Source: Flavobacteriales bacterium
GTDB lineage: Bacteria; Bacteroidota; Bacteroidia; UBA10329
DNA: 64,000 nt
Assembly (NCBI GenBank): GCA_020635535.1
Contig: JACJZP010000002.1
Span: 1 to 64,000 of the forward strand
Direction: 5' to 3'
Shown: piece by piece, positions 8,911 through 17,654 of the stretch
Numbering within the stretch: the first letter of the stretch is position 1
Layout: the number at the start of each line of letters is the position of its first letter
Notes under the pieces: generated by a model
Databases searched by the model: none
The model's input: only the letters and a program-made list of their open reading frames with translations
What the model was told of the DNA's origin: nothing
Translations under genes and position numbers: made by a program

Positions 8911-10314
8911 TTAGCTGAATCGGTAGGTTTCGTGCTGACCTGGAATTCGGATACTGCTGAATCCTCTACCGTGCAAGTGTTCTTTCCAAGCTTTCTGAGA
9001 TTCCGGTTCGCCATGTACCAGAATAAGCTCTCTGACCTCGCTCGGATTCTGACAACTCAGGTATCGCATCATCTCTTTGTAATCTCCATGTGCGCTGTAG
9101 GAGTCAACAATTTTAATGTCTGCGCGCACTGGGTAAGTTTTTCCGAACATATTCACTTCCTTGTCGCCAGCTCGTAATCTACCTGCTAAGGATAGTGGTT
9201 CTGCATAGCCAACAATCAGAATCGTGTTTTTCGGGTCTGAAATGGAATTCTTGATATGGTGTTTCACTCTTCCAGCTTCTGCCATTCCGGAAGCAGAGAT
9301 GATGACGCAAGGTTCTTTAATGCTGTTCAGGCGTATGGAATCTTCCACCTGACGGATATAGCTCAATTGATCGAATCCGAATGGGTCTGGTTGGGTCTCA
9401 CAGAATTCCTGCACCTGTTCGTTCAAGAGGTCTTTGTGTTTGCGAACTATTTCCGTGGCATTTACGGAAAGAGGGCTGTCAACATATACTTTAACCTTTG
9501 GTAAAAGCCCGAAAACATTCAGGCGGTTCAGAGTGTAAACAAGTTCCTGAGTTCGGCCAAGGCTGAAAGCGGGAATGATCAGTTTACCCTGCTTCCTTTC
9601 GCAGGTGTCAATTATCGCATCAAGCACTTGCTGTGCAGCGTTGTCAAGATCATCATGCAAGCGGTCTCCGTAAGTAGATTCGCAGATGATGACATCGGAC
9701 TGTGGGAATGACTTAGGGTCGGGCAGAAGCTGAGTTCCATATCTGCCAATATCTCCGGTAAACGTAAGGCGCGTTTTCAGACCATCTTCATTCAGCTCCA
9801 AGTAAATGGCTGCGCTACCCAGAATATGACCGTTGTCGATCAGTGTGAATGAAACTTCATCATCAATCACCACTGTTTCACCGAATTGTACCGTTTCAAA
9901 CAGGTCAAGGGTCATCTCCACATCTTCTGTGGTGTACAGCGGTTCAATGAACTTTCGGCCTTGGCTTGCTCTTATCTTGTTCACATATTCTGCATCAGCC
10001 AACTGAATATGGGCGCTATCCTTTAGCATAATGTCACACAGGTCGGTTGTGGCTTCGCTGGTGTAGATCTTTCCTTCAAACCCCTCCTTAACCAAACGCG
10101 GAAGTAACCCAGAGTGGTCGATGTGTGCGTGAGAAAGAATCACAAAATCAATGCTCATCGGGTCAAAGCCGAAATGAGAATTCAGTTCGTAGGTGTCTTT
10201 GCCCAATCCCTGAAACATGCCGCAGTCCAACAGAATTCTCTTGTTACTGCGTGTGGTTACCAGATGTTTTGATCCGGTGACGGTTTTGGTAGCTCCGTGA
10301 AAAGTGATGTCCAT
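8911..10314 (-). CDS. Metallo-beta-lactamase/beta-CASP RNA-processing nuclease
   Basis: Cytoplasmic MBL-fold nuclease (467 residues) of the beta-CASP group, related to CPSF73-like RNA nucleases. Visible motifs: HAHIDH for the two-metal site, GHILGSAA (motif 3 His), TGDIGRYG (motif 4 Asp), then beta-CASP motifs CESTYGD (A), the His of RVKHHI (B) and SAHGDY (C). The frame extends 27 codons further upstream, but the family starts at MDITFHGATKTVTGS, so ATG at 10314 is chosen. Divergent from the UspA genes, with a 15-base palindrome in the shared upstream region. Confidence 0.88.
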   Translation of the reverse strand: MDITFHGATKTVTGSKHLVTTRSNKRILLDCGMFQGLGKDTYELNSHFGFDPMSIDFVILSHAHIDHSGLLPRLVKEGFEGKIYTSEATTDLCDIMLKDSAHIQLADAEYVNKIRASQGRKFIEPLYTTEDVEMTLDLFETVQFGETVVIDDEVSFTLIDNGHILGSAAIYLELNEDGLKTRLTFTGDIGRYGTQLLPDPKSFPQSDVIICESTYGDRLHDDLDNAAQQVLDAIIDTCERKQGKLIIPAFSLGRTQELVYTLNRLNVFGLLPKVKVYVDSPLSVNATEIVRKHKDLLNEQVQEFCETQPDPFGFDQLSYIRQVEDSIRLNSIKEPCVIISASGMAEAGRVKHHIKNSISDPKNTILIVGYAEPLSLAGRLRAGDKEVNMFGKTYPVRADIKIVDSYSAHGDYKEMMRYLSCQNPSEVRELILVHGEPESQKAWKEHLHGRGFSSIRIPGQHETYRFS

Positions 10315-10335
10315 TCGATAGAAATGTATTGCAAA

Positions 10336-10350
10336 GGAATTTGAAATTCC
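10336..10350. promoter_or_regulatory. 15-base palindrome in divergent promoter region
   Basis: GGAATTTGAAATTCC, two perfect 7-base arms around a single G, 22 bases upstream of the beta-CASP nuclease start in the 133-base gap shared with the divergent universal-stress genes. Could be an operator for either gene; no matching second copy was noticed. The rest of the gap shows nothing distinctive. Confidence 0.3.
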
Positions 10351-10447
10351 CGAAAGTGTTTGATGAAAGTCAGTTTTATGAGTGACGGCTCTCAACAGAC
10401 AACGAAGTCACGTTTGGGTTATTTGCCGTTAAACTTGCCATCGCTAT

Positions 10448-11266
10448 ATGTACAACATTCTGATTCCTACGGATTTTTCTGAAAACGCTAATCGTGCGAT
10501 TTCTTATGCAGTAAACCTGTTCGGTACTGATTCAAAATACACGTTGGTAAATGGTTATGAGGTTCCTCATTCTGGGGCTAACATGCTCATTTCAATTGCT
10601 GATATTCTTGAAAAGGATGCGTTGCAACTGCTCTCTGATTCGCGAGATCGGTTACTTGCACAGTACCCTGAATTGAAAGGAAATCTGGATGTGAGAGCAG
10701 TTTCAGGGGCTCCTAATGTTGCAATACGTAAACTCACTGAAACCCAGGATTTTGATCTGGTGGTAATGGGAACCAAAGGAGCTTCTGGATTGAAAGAGGT
10801 TTTTGTCGGCAGTGTTGCATCGAATACGTTGAACGATGTGAAAATTCCTGTGCTTGCGATACCTGGAGATGCTGATGCAGTGGTACCGAAAACCATTCTT
10901 TTTGCTGCCGATGACAAATGCCTGTCAGATGGAAAATTGCCTGATGAGTTGGTTGATCTTAGCAACAGCACTGGTGCGGAGGTATTGGTGGTAAATGTGG
11001 TTCCCGAAGGGGAAATGAAGCATGTTGGTAATAGCGCTGACCAGAAAAGTAGGCCAGACGGTATCTTTCAGGGTGTGAAGCACTCAGTTCATTTTGTGGA
11101 ATCCAACGATGTGAATGCTGGAATCATGAAATTCATTGGAGAAAACAAGGTGGATATGCTTGCTATGGTTACTCGAAAAAATGACCTTTTCTCAAGGATG
11201 TTTGCAAAAAGTAACACTAAGGCTATGGCTATGCACACGCATATTCCGTTACTTGCGTTTCATTGA
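10448..11266 (+). CDS. Universal stress protein (tandem UspA domains)
   Basis: Two UspA domains in one chain of 272 residues. The first has the ATP-binding signature G-x2-G-x9-G-S (GTKGASGLKEVFVGS, 108-122); the second, from about residue 148, has lost it, ending in a degenerate AKSNTKAMAMHTHIPLLAF. UspA proteins bind nucleotide and help cells survive stress or growth arrest. A paralogue follows 20 bases later, so the two are likely one transcription unit. The molecular target is unknown. Confidence 0.9.
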   Translation: MYNILIPTDFSENANRAISYAVNLFGTDSKYTLVNGYEVPHSGANMLISIADILEKDALQLLSDSRDRLLAQYPELKGNLDVRAVSGAPNVAIRKLTETQDFDLVVMGTKGASGLKEVFVGSVASNTLNDVKIPVLAIPGDADAVVPKTILFAADDKCLSDGKLPDELVDLSNSTGAEVLVVNVVPEGEMKHVGNSADQKSRPDGIFQGVKHSVHFVESNDVNAGIMKFIGENKVDMLAMVTRKNDLFSRMFAKSNTKAMAMHTHIPLLAFH

Positions 11267-11286
11267 ATTCAACACTATCCATTACC

Positions 11287-12117
11287 ATGAAGAAGATTCT
11301 TGTTCCAACCGATAGAAGTGAAAATGCCAACCATGCATTGAATTACGCTTTGAACCTTTTCAAAGGAGAAGAAGTGGAATTCATCCTGTTCCAATCTTAC
11401 GATATTCCTGCATACACTGCAGATATGCCTATGCCAATGGATTTTGTAGGCGCGGAAGAACTCACTCGGATACTCAATCAGGACATTGCAAAACTCAAAG
11501 AAGCAAACGCAGATAATGCATTTACATTCAGCTGTGTGGTTGAAGGTGGTTCTTTGACAATGAATGTTGAGCGTTTGGTTGAAGACATGAACATTGATCT
11601 GGTGGTAATGGGAACCAAGGGTGCTTCCGGTCTGGCAGCGGCCGTAATCGGGAGCAATACGGCTGATGTGATTCAAGCCGCCTCTTGTCCGTTATTGGCT
11701 GTGCCTGAAAGTGCCGATGTGAATGCTATGCCAAAGAACATCCTGTTTGCTACAGACAACAAGGGATTGAGTAGTGCGAGTGTGGTCGATTCGTTGATGT
11801 TCTTTGCAAAGAAATACTCTTCGCATATTCACTTGATGAATGTTCTGGATGAAGGAAAAATGACCACAGTTGATGAAGCGGTGGCAGGTCTTAAACTTGA
11901 CCACTTGCTTGAATCGGTTGAGCATTCATTTCATTTCGAGAACAGCAATGATAAGGCTGCTGCGATCGAGAATCATCTGAATACGCACAACATCGACATG
12001 TTAGCGGTCATACCCCGAAAGAACAATTTCTTCGATGCCATTTTCCATAGAAGCGTAACGCGTAAGCTTACACTCCACACCAAAGTGCCATTGCTGGCAA
12101 TGCATGATCTGGGATAG
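11287..12117 (+). CDS. Universal stress protein (tandem UspA domains), paralogue
   Basis: Second double-UspA protein (276 residues), similar to the preceding gene throughout. The first domain keeps GTKGASGLAAAVIGSN for ATP binding; the second is degenerate. The start is placed at ATG 11287 because MKKILVPTDRSENANHALNYALNLF aligns with the neighbour's MYNILIPTDFSENANRAISYAVNLF; the eight codons before it in the same frame have no counterpart. The pair looks like a tandem duplication that has diverged considerably. Confidence 0.9.
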   Translation: MKKILVPTDRSENANHALNYALNLFKGEEVEFILFQSYDIPAYTADMPMPMDFVGAEELTRILNQDIAKLKEANADNAFTFSCVVEGGSLTMNVERLVEDMNIDLVVMGTKGASGLAAAVIGSNTADVIQAASCPLLAVPESADVNAMPKNILFATDNKGLSSASVVDSLMFFAKKYSSHIHLMNVLDEGKMTTVDEAVAGLKLDHLLESVEHSFHFENSNDKAAAIENHLNTHNIDMLAVIPRKNNFFDAIFHRSVTRKLTLHTKVPLLAMHDLG

Positions 12118-12180
12118 TCTCCCTACTTCCAGTTTCGTTCTCCTCAATGCTTAATTTAGCCGCCTTTCAAACAAGAGCGG

Positions 12181-13668
12181 ATGGAGAAGATCTTAGTGGC
12201 CAACAGAGGAGAGATCGCATTGCGAATAATGCGCTCTGCCAGAGAGATGGGAATCAAAACAGTTGCGGTTTACTCTGAAGCAGACCGTAACGCATTGCAT
12301 GTGAGGTATGCAGATGAGGCTGTTTGTATCGGACCACCGCCTTCCAACCAAAGCTATCTGCTTATTGATAAGATCGTTCAGGTATGCAAAGACCTGAATG
12401 TAGATGGTGTTCATCCTGGTTACGGATTCCTATCTGAGAATGCCAAGTTTGCCAATGCTTTGGAGGTTGCCGGTGTAACGCTCATCGGTCCATCCGCCAA
12501 GTCAATGGAGATCATGGGAGATAAACTATCGGCAAAAGCTGCCGTAAAGAGTTATGATATTCCATTGGTTCCAGGAACCGAAGGCGCGGTTGATGACATC
12601 AATGAAGCCATTGCCACGGCAAAGCAAATTGGATTTCCGGTGATGATAAAAGCATCTGCAGGTGGTGGTGGTAAAGGAATGCGTATTGTACATGAAGAAT
12701 CTGATCTGGAAGAACAGATGAATCTTGCCATCAGCGAGGCAACATCTTCATTCGGGAATGGAGCCGTTTTCATTGAACGTTTTGTTGGTTCTCCGCGGCA
12801 TATCGAGATTCAGGTTCTGGCAGATACACATGGAAATGTGGTGCATCTTTTTGAACGTGAGTGTTCAGTACAGAGACGCCATCAGAAGGTGATTGAGGAA
12901 GCACCATCGGCTGTGGTTTCAGATGAAATGCGCCACAAAATGGGCGAGTGTGCCAAAGACGTGGCCCGTGCTTGCGGTTACGTTGGTGCAGGAACGGTCG
13001 AATTTCTTGTTGATGAAAACCTCGATTTCTACTTCTTGGAAATGAATACTCGTTTGCAAGTGGAGCATCCGGTAACGGAGATGATCACAGGCATCGATAT
13101 TGTGAAGGAACAGATTCGTATTGCAAGAGGTGAGAAGCTTTCATTCAAACAGGAGGACCTGAAAATTCATGGTCATGCCATTGAATCGCGGGTTTACGCG
13201 GAAGACCCACAGAACAATTTCCTCCCAGACATAGGTAAACTTGAGCGTTATGTAAGGCCGCAGGGTCCAGGTGTTCGGGTTGATGACGGTTTTGAACAGG
13301 GAATGGACATTCCTATCTATTACGACCCAATGATCGCGAAGCTTTGCGTACACGCAGATACGCGCACGGAAGCTTGTGCCAAGATGATACGGGCAATTGA
13401 TGAGTACGAAATAACAGGGGTCTCTACCACGTTACCTTTCTGCAAATTCGTTATGCAGCATGAAGCGTTTACAAGCGGGCAATTCGATACTGGGTTTGTG
13501 CCGAAGTATTTTACGCCCGAGAAACTCAATTACTCCGCAGGAGATGAGGAGGAATTGGTTGCATTGTTCACAGCCTTCAAGAAAGATGAGTCAACCGCCA
13601 AGGTTACAGCTGTCAATGGTACTTCCAATGTGGGTTTTCCTTCTGCTTGGAAGCTGAATCGGACATGA
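12181..13668 (+). CDS. accC: Acetyl/propionyl-CoA carboxylase, biotin carboxylase subunit
   Basis: ATP-grasp biotin carboxylase that carboxylates biotin on BCCP with bicarbonate and ATP, the first half-reaction of acetyl-CoA carboxylase and related acyl-CoA carboxylases. Motifs: N-domain MEKILVANRGEIALRIMRSA, ATP loop KASAGGGGKGMRIV, RHIEIQVLAD, ECSVQRRHQKVIEEAPS and EMNTRLQVEHPVTE. At 495 residues it is some 45 longer than E. coli AccC because of a C-terminal tail, and it has no biotinyl domain. No accB lies next to it, so whether it serves acetyl- or propionyl-CoA carboxylase cannot be settled here; the symbol is tentative. Confidence 0.88.
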   Translation: MEKILVANRGEIALRIMRSAREMGIKTVAVYSEADRNALHVRYADEAVCIGPPPSNQSYLLIDKIVQVCKDLNVDGVHPGYGFLSENAKFANALEVAGVTLIGPSAKSMEIMGDKLSAKAAVKSYDIPLVPGTEGAVDDINEAIATAKQIGFPVMIKASAGGGGKGMRIVHEESDLEEQMNLAISEATSSFGNGAVFIERFVGSPRHIEIQVLADTHGNVVHLFERECSVQRRHQKVIEEAPSAVVSDEMRHKMGECAKDVARACGYVGAGTVEFLVDENLDFYFLEMNTRLQVEHPVTEMITGIDIVKEQIRIARGEKLSFKQEDLKIHGHAIESRVYAEDPQNNFLPDIGKLERYVRPQGPGVRVDDGFEQGMDIPIYYDPMIAKLCVHADTRTEACAKMIRAIDEYEITGVSTTLPFCKFVMQHEAFTSGQFDTGFVPKYFTPEKLNYSAGDEEELVALFTAFKKDESTAKVTAVNGTSNVGFPSAWKLNRT

Positions 13669-13703
13669 TTTTCGCTTGGCGCGGAAATTGCCAATACACG
13701 GTT

Positions 13704-14360
13704 ATGAAGCGTCTCACCATCTTCATTCTTGTTCTCTTTTTACCTGCGTTGCTCTTTGGGCAGAAGTTGAACATTGGTAAAAGAGCAGCGGCTTCTCAAA
13801 CAGAGGTGAAGGACAAGATGGGCGATAGCACGGCATCAGCGCTTATTAACGGAAAGCTTTACGAGGCCATTATTGTTGATGGCGATACAATTCCGATCAT
13901 TTCCCTTCCTCCGGCAAAGGCCACTGCCAAGCGTGTTTTCAAGAGCAGAAAGGCCGAAAAGAAATATCGAAGGCTGGTTTACCACGTAAAGAAGGCATAT
14001 CCGTATGCGAAACTGGCTGGCGATAGGATGCGCGAGATAGAGGAGGAGGTAAAGGACATGACACCTCGGCAGCGTAAGAAACGCATGAAGGATTTGGAAA
14101 AGGAGATAAAACGCGATTACGAGGGTGAGCTTATGAAGCTTTCATTCACGCAGGGACGGATTCTCATCAAGCTTCTCGATCGTGAAACAGGAAGTATTTC
14201 CTACGACATCATCAAAGAATTCAGGGGTGGGTTTACCGCCTGGTTCTTCCAGGGCATTGCCAAAATGTTTGACTACGACCTGAAATCCAAGTACGATCCT
14301 GAAGGAGAAGACGAACTTATTGAGGAGATAGTTCAGAAGATTGAACGTTGTGAGCTTTAG
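13704..14360 (+). CDS. DUF4294 domain protein, secreted
   Basis: Protein of 218 residues with a signal peptide (MKRLTIFILVLFLPALLFGQ) and a DUF4294 domain: YEAIIVDGDTIPIISLPP followed by a basic helical region (KKYRRLVYHVKKAYPYAKLAGDRMREIEEEVKDM). The domain is restricted to Bacteroidota and has no known function. Earlier in-frame codons from 13647 overlap the carboxylase gene and lack a signal sequence, so ATG 13704 is taken as the start. Its TAG stop shares TTAG with the TAA stop of the convergent reductase. Confidence 0.85.
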   Translation: MKRLTIFILVLFLPALLFGQKLNIGKRAAASQTEVKDKMGDSTASALINGKLYEAIIVDGDTIPIISLPPAKATAKRVFKSRKAEKKYRRLVYHVKKAYPYAKLAGDRMREIEEEVKDMTPRQRKKRMKDLEKEIKRDYEGELMKLSFTQGRILIKLLDRETGSISYDIIKEFRGGFTAWFFQGIAKMFDYDLKSKYDPEGEDELIEEIVQKIERCEL

Positions 14361-15544
14361 GCTCCCAAGAAACTTCCACCACAAACTCGCAACACCTGTC
14401 CATTGATATTCTGAGCTCCGGGATGTGCTAGGAATGCCATGGCTTCAGCAATATCCTCAGGTTTTCCCGCCTGTGCCAAGCTGGTCAGTCGTTCTGCGAA
14501 GATGCGCGTCATCAGAGGCATGGTTTTTACCATTTCAGTTTCTATGTAGCCAGGAGCTATAGCGTTAATGGTAATGCCCTTTGTTTTAAGTTCTTTCGAT
14601 TTTGAAGCCGCGTAACCGATCAGCGCAGCCTTGGTAGCAGTGTAATTCGTCTGACCGAAATTTCCGGCAATCCCTGAAATAGAAGAAGTTCCAATGATTC
14701 GACCTCCATCTGGAATCAAGCCCATTTCCAAAGCTTCTTCTGTAAGTGCAATAACTGCCGTTAAATTGATGGCAATTACTTGATCCCAATAATGCTCTGG
14801 CATGTTTTTCAAGGTCTTGTCACGAGTAATTCCTGCATTATTGATCAGTACATCAATTCGGCCGTGTTTTTCTTTGATATCGTTGAGTAGCTGTTTACGG
14901 GCAGTTTCATTGGTTAGGTCAGCACCCATAAACGAAACCTTATCAGAAAGAAGCGGCTTTGCGCGCTCATCCATTTGAGGGATGTCAGCAATAATCACTG
15001 TAGCTCCTTCCGCAGCCAAACGTTGAACAGTTGCTGAGCCAATACCGCCAGCACCACCTGTTACCACGCAGATCTTATCAGATAAATCTCCAGGTCTTGG
15101 TATTTCGTCATTGGCAATCAATGCTTGACCTGTAATAAAAGCAGAGCGACCAGAAGTAAAGAAATCCTCCGTAACCTGATAATCGGTGAGGTCCAGATCT
15201 GAGGCAATTTTTACAAGATTCACAGTAGTGCCTCTTCCGCCTAATTCTTTTGCTAACGAGCGTGATATACCTTCTAGCGAACGTTGAAAAGTGGAGTGTG
15301 CTGAGTCTTCAATAAGTTCTGGCTGAAAGGAATAAATCAGCACTTTTCCATTTGATTTGATGGACTTTACGCCTTCTTGCAATTGATTAAAGACGACTTT
15401 CAGATCAGCTTCGTTCTTTACATCTCGGCAATCAACTATCAGAGCATTTTCTACTTTCTGAGTGCCGTCCTTCCAAGGCGTGTAGGTCTTGATAAGCGGA
15501 GTTGGTGGTGGAAAGCCCAGTAAGGCAAGGATCTTTTCTTTCAT
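14357..15544 (-). CDS. Two-domain 3-oxoacyl-ACP reductase (high-molecular-weight FabG type)
   Basis: NADPH-dependent short-chain dehydrogenase. The C-terminal half (about 155-395) is a full FabG domain: GGAGGIGSATVQRLAAEG cofactor loop, NNAGITRDK, catalytic Ser in GTSSISGIAG and YTATK. The N-terminal 150 residues look like a worn first SDR domain, keeping RSLEGISRSLAKELGGRGTTVN but lacking the glycine loop and YxxxK. This is the arrangement of the FabG4/HMwFabG group (for example mycobacterial Rv0242c), longer than ordinary 245-residue FabG. Substrate likely a long acyl-CoA or acyl-ACP, which is inference. Confidence 0.85.
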   Translation of the reverse strand: MKEKILALLGFPPPTPLIKTYTPWKDGTQKVENALIVDCRDVKNEADLKVVFNQLQEGVKSIKSNGKVLIYSFQPELIEDSAHSTFQRSLEGISRSLAKELGGRGTTVNLVKIASDLDLTDYQVTEDFFTSGRSAFITGQALIANDEIPRPGDLSDKICVVTGGAGGIGSATVQRLAAEGATVIIADIPQMDERAKPLLSDKVSFMGADLTNETARKQLLNDIKEKHGRIDVLINNAGITRDKTLKNMPEHYWDQVIAINLTAVIALTEEALEMGLIPDGGRIIGTSSISGIAGNFGQTNYTATKAALIGYAASKSKELKTKGITINAIAPGYIETEMVKTMPLMTRIFAERLTSLAQAGKPEDIAEAMAFLAHPGAQNINGQVLRVCGGSFLGA

Positions 15545-15560
15545 GTGGCAAATCTAAATA

Positions 15561-16016
15561 TCAAGTTGACGTAGCAAGCAGGTTTCTAATTCTGTCAACC
15601 TGTGTGCGGATGTCTTCTTTGAGTTCACATTCCCAAATCGTAATAACAGTCCAGTTTTCGTTCTCCAAAGCGGTGATTTTCTCTTGATCACGTTCTACGT
15701 TTCTCGAGAATTTCTCTTCCCAGAATGATCGGTTATTCTTGGGTAGCGATAGGTTGCATTTCGGACAGCGATGCCAGAAACAACCGTTTAAAAAGATTGC
15801 AATTCTCTTTCCGGGAAAGGCAATGTCGGGTTTACCTGGAGCTTTTTTCCAATGCAACCGATAGCCTCGGATACCAGCATTCCATAGCGCCTTTCTGAGA
15901 AGTATTTCAGGCTTTGTGTTTTTGCTCTTGTTGGAGCGCATGTATTTGCTCACCCTCTCATTCAGCGGCTTTGGTGAGCGTTCGTCTCGACTGTATGGTT
16001 TTGGCTTGGAAGCCAT
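15561..16016 (-). CDS. vsr: Very short patch repair (Vsr) endonuclease
   Basis: Vsr-type nicking endonuclease (151 residues), which cuts at T:G mismatches left by deamination of 5-methylcytosine. Signatures: KPEILLRKALW, GKPDIAFPGKRIAIF with Asp64 as the expected metal ligand, NGCFWHRCPKC with the conserved FWH and zinc Cys residues, and NVERDQEKITALENENWTVITIWECEL matching the family C-terminus. Vsr normally sits beside a Dcm-type cytosine methyltransferase; none is present in this window. The start codon directly abuts the dipeptidase stop, implying cotranscription. Confidence 0.9.
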   Translation of the reverse strand: MASKPKPYSRDERSPKPLNERVSKYMRSNKSKNTKPEILLRKALWNAGIRGYRLHWKKAPGKPDIAFPGKRIAIFLNGCFWHRCPKCNLSLPKNNRSFWEEKFSRNVERDQEKITALENENWTVITIWECELKEDIRTQVDRIRNLLATST

Positions 16017-17180
16017 TTATTGAGGCAGATTCTCCAAAAGGAAGCGTTTCAAATTCCCGCCCATAATTCCTCTAATCTCTTCTTCCGTGAATCCTTGTTT
16101 CAGCATTTCTTCCACCAACAGCGGAAATCCCGTGCAGTCGAACTGTGTGGTTACTGAACCATCGTAATCAGAACCAAGCGCAACGTACTGATAGCCCACA
16201 AGGTCTTTCACATACTTCATCGTCTTCACGATATTCTCAGCTGATGGGTCACCGATTGCTTCCGGGAAAAACGCCACACCAATTAGTCCGCCCGTTTCCG
16301 AAATGCCTCGTAAATGGTCATCTGAAAGGTTTCGCTGCGAATTCAGCATTCCTTTCACTCCTGTGTGAGAAGTGAGAATTGGCTTGGTGGTCATTGCCAG
16401 AACATCATCAATAATGGCCTCAGAAGAATGCGCCACATCGATGATCATTCCCAGTTCGTTCATTCGCCTTACGACCTGTTTCCCGAAGTCGGTCAGTCCC
16501 GCATTGGAAACACCATGCGCAGAGCCGCCTAATTCGTTGTCGAAGAAATGTGTTGGCCCCATCATTCTTACACCTGCATTCCAAAGACCATCCACATTTT
16601 CAAGCTTTCCTTCAAGGCAGTGACCGCCTTCAACACCCAAATAACCTGAAGCCAATTGTTTATTCGATTTACGGTCGTTGATGAATGATTGGAGTTCATT
16701 TCTATCGTGAACCACACGGAATTTTCCATCCGATTTCTTGGCAAAACGATGTAACGCTTCGCATTGGTCAATGGCCCTCTCGTAAAGACTAAACCAGCTA
16801 TCAATTCCTCGACCTTGGGCAATTACCAATGAGGTGATGTTGTCGGTTTCGCCTGTATTCTCCTGCATATTCTGCCCTTTGGGCGATTTGCTCACAATGG
16901 TGAAGGCCTGAAGCGCCACGTTTCCTTCAAGCATTCGTGGAATGTCAACTTGCCCGTGATCATTTCTTTTCAGCAGATTTCTGTCCCAAAGCAGTGCATC
17001 GCAATGCAGGTCACCTACGAAATCCAGACTTTCGTAAAGCTCTCTTGCTTCGTTGGATACTGTATTCGGGCCTTTGTCAATCACAGGATTGAACTTGTCG
17101 TCAATGATTCCTGGAACAATCAACGTAATGACCCAATAAATCAGTGCGAGGCCGAGTAGGAGATAGGCAAGTTTCTTCAT
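16017..17180 (-). CDS. Membrane-anchored dipeptidase (M19 family)
   Basis: Zinc dipeptidase of the renal dipeptidase (M19) family, 387 residues. An N-terminal hydrophobic helix (about 3-23) anchors or exports it. Metal-site motifs are present: HCD at 59-61 (the family HxD), the bridging Glu in EGGHCLEG, the conserved His residues in DVAHSSEAIIDDV and LTSHTGVKG, and Asp in GSDYDG. M19 enzymes hydrolyse a broad range of dipeptides, some with D-residues. The vsr gene follows without a gap, an unexpected partner. Confidence 0.9.
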   Translation of the reverse strand: MKKLAYLLLGLALIYWVITLIVPGIIDDKFNPVIDKGPNTVSNEARELYESLDFVGDLHCDALLWDRNLLKRNDHGQVDIPRMLEGNVALQAFTIVSKSPKGQNMQENTGETDNITSLVIAQGRGIDSWFSLYERAIDQCEALHRFAKKSDGKFRVVHDRNELQSFINDRKSNKQLASGYLGVEGGHCLEGKLENVDGLWNAGVRMMGPTHFFDNELGGSAHGVSNAGLTDFGKQVVRRMNELGMIIDVAHSSEAIIDDVLAMTTKPILTSHTGVKGMLNSQRNLSDDHLRGISETGGLIGVAFFPEAIGDPSAENIVKTMKYVKDLVGYQYVALGSDYDGSVTTQFDCTGFPLLVEEMLKQGFTEEEIRGIMGGNLKRFLLENLPQ

Positions 17181-17252
17181 GCGGTGAAGTTAGGCATCGC
17201 AATAAACAACCAATATGATACGTTGCCGTCTTGATCGTATCTTAACCCTAAG

Positions 17253-17654
17253 ATGAAACTAAGTTACACCCTGATCAGTTTTTGCATCGCTTTAGCACTC
17301 TCATCTTGTAACAAGGAAGAGAATGAAGTCGAACTTGTGAGTCAGTGGCATCTGATAGAACAGTTGTTAGATCCTGGTGATGGCAGCGGAACATTTCAGC
17401 CCGTGACCAGCAATAAGACCGTTGAATTCTTAGAAGACGGAACGTTGACCTCAAACGGTAATCTGTGCAATATGGACCTTCAGGTGGGAGATGGTTCAAC
17501 AGGTACTTACAGCTTGGCCGACAGCACCATTCTACCAAACAATTGTGGTTTTGCGCCTCCTTATCCAATGACCTTCGAAATCCAAGACGGATTCCTGATC
17601 ATCAACTATCCATGCATTGAACCGTGCCGCGAAAAGTACGAGCCAGTTGATTAG
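17253..17654 (+). CDS. Small lipoprotein, lipocalin-like
   Basis: Predicted lipoprotein (lipobox LSSC, Cys19) of 133 residues. The body, SQWHLIEQLLDPGDGSGTF...KTVEFLEDGTLTSNG...GTYSLADSTI...FEIQDGFLIINYPCIEPCREKY, follows the pattern of small lipocalin-like/DUF4595-type lipoproteins of Bacteroidota, with Cys pairs probably forming disulfides. No specific function recognised. Its stop overlaps the convergent ZIP transporter stop by four bases. Confidence 0.7.
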   Translation: MKLSYTLISFCIALALSSCNKEENEVELVSQWHLIEQLLDPGDGSGTFQPVTSNKTVEFLEDGTLTSNGNLCNMDLQVGDGSTGTYSLADSTILPNNCGFAPPYPMTFEIQDGFLIINYPCIEPCREKYEPVD

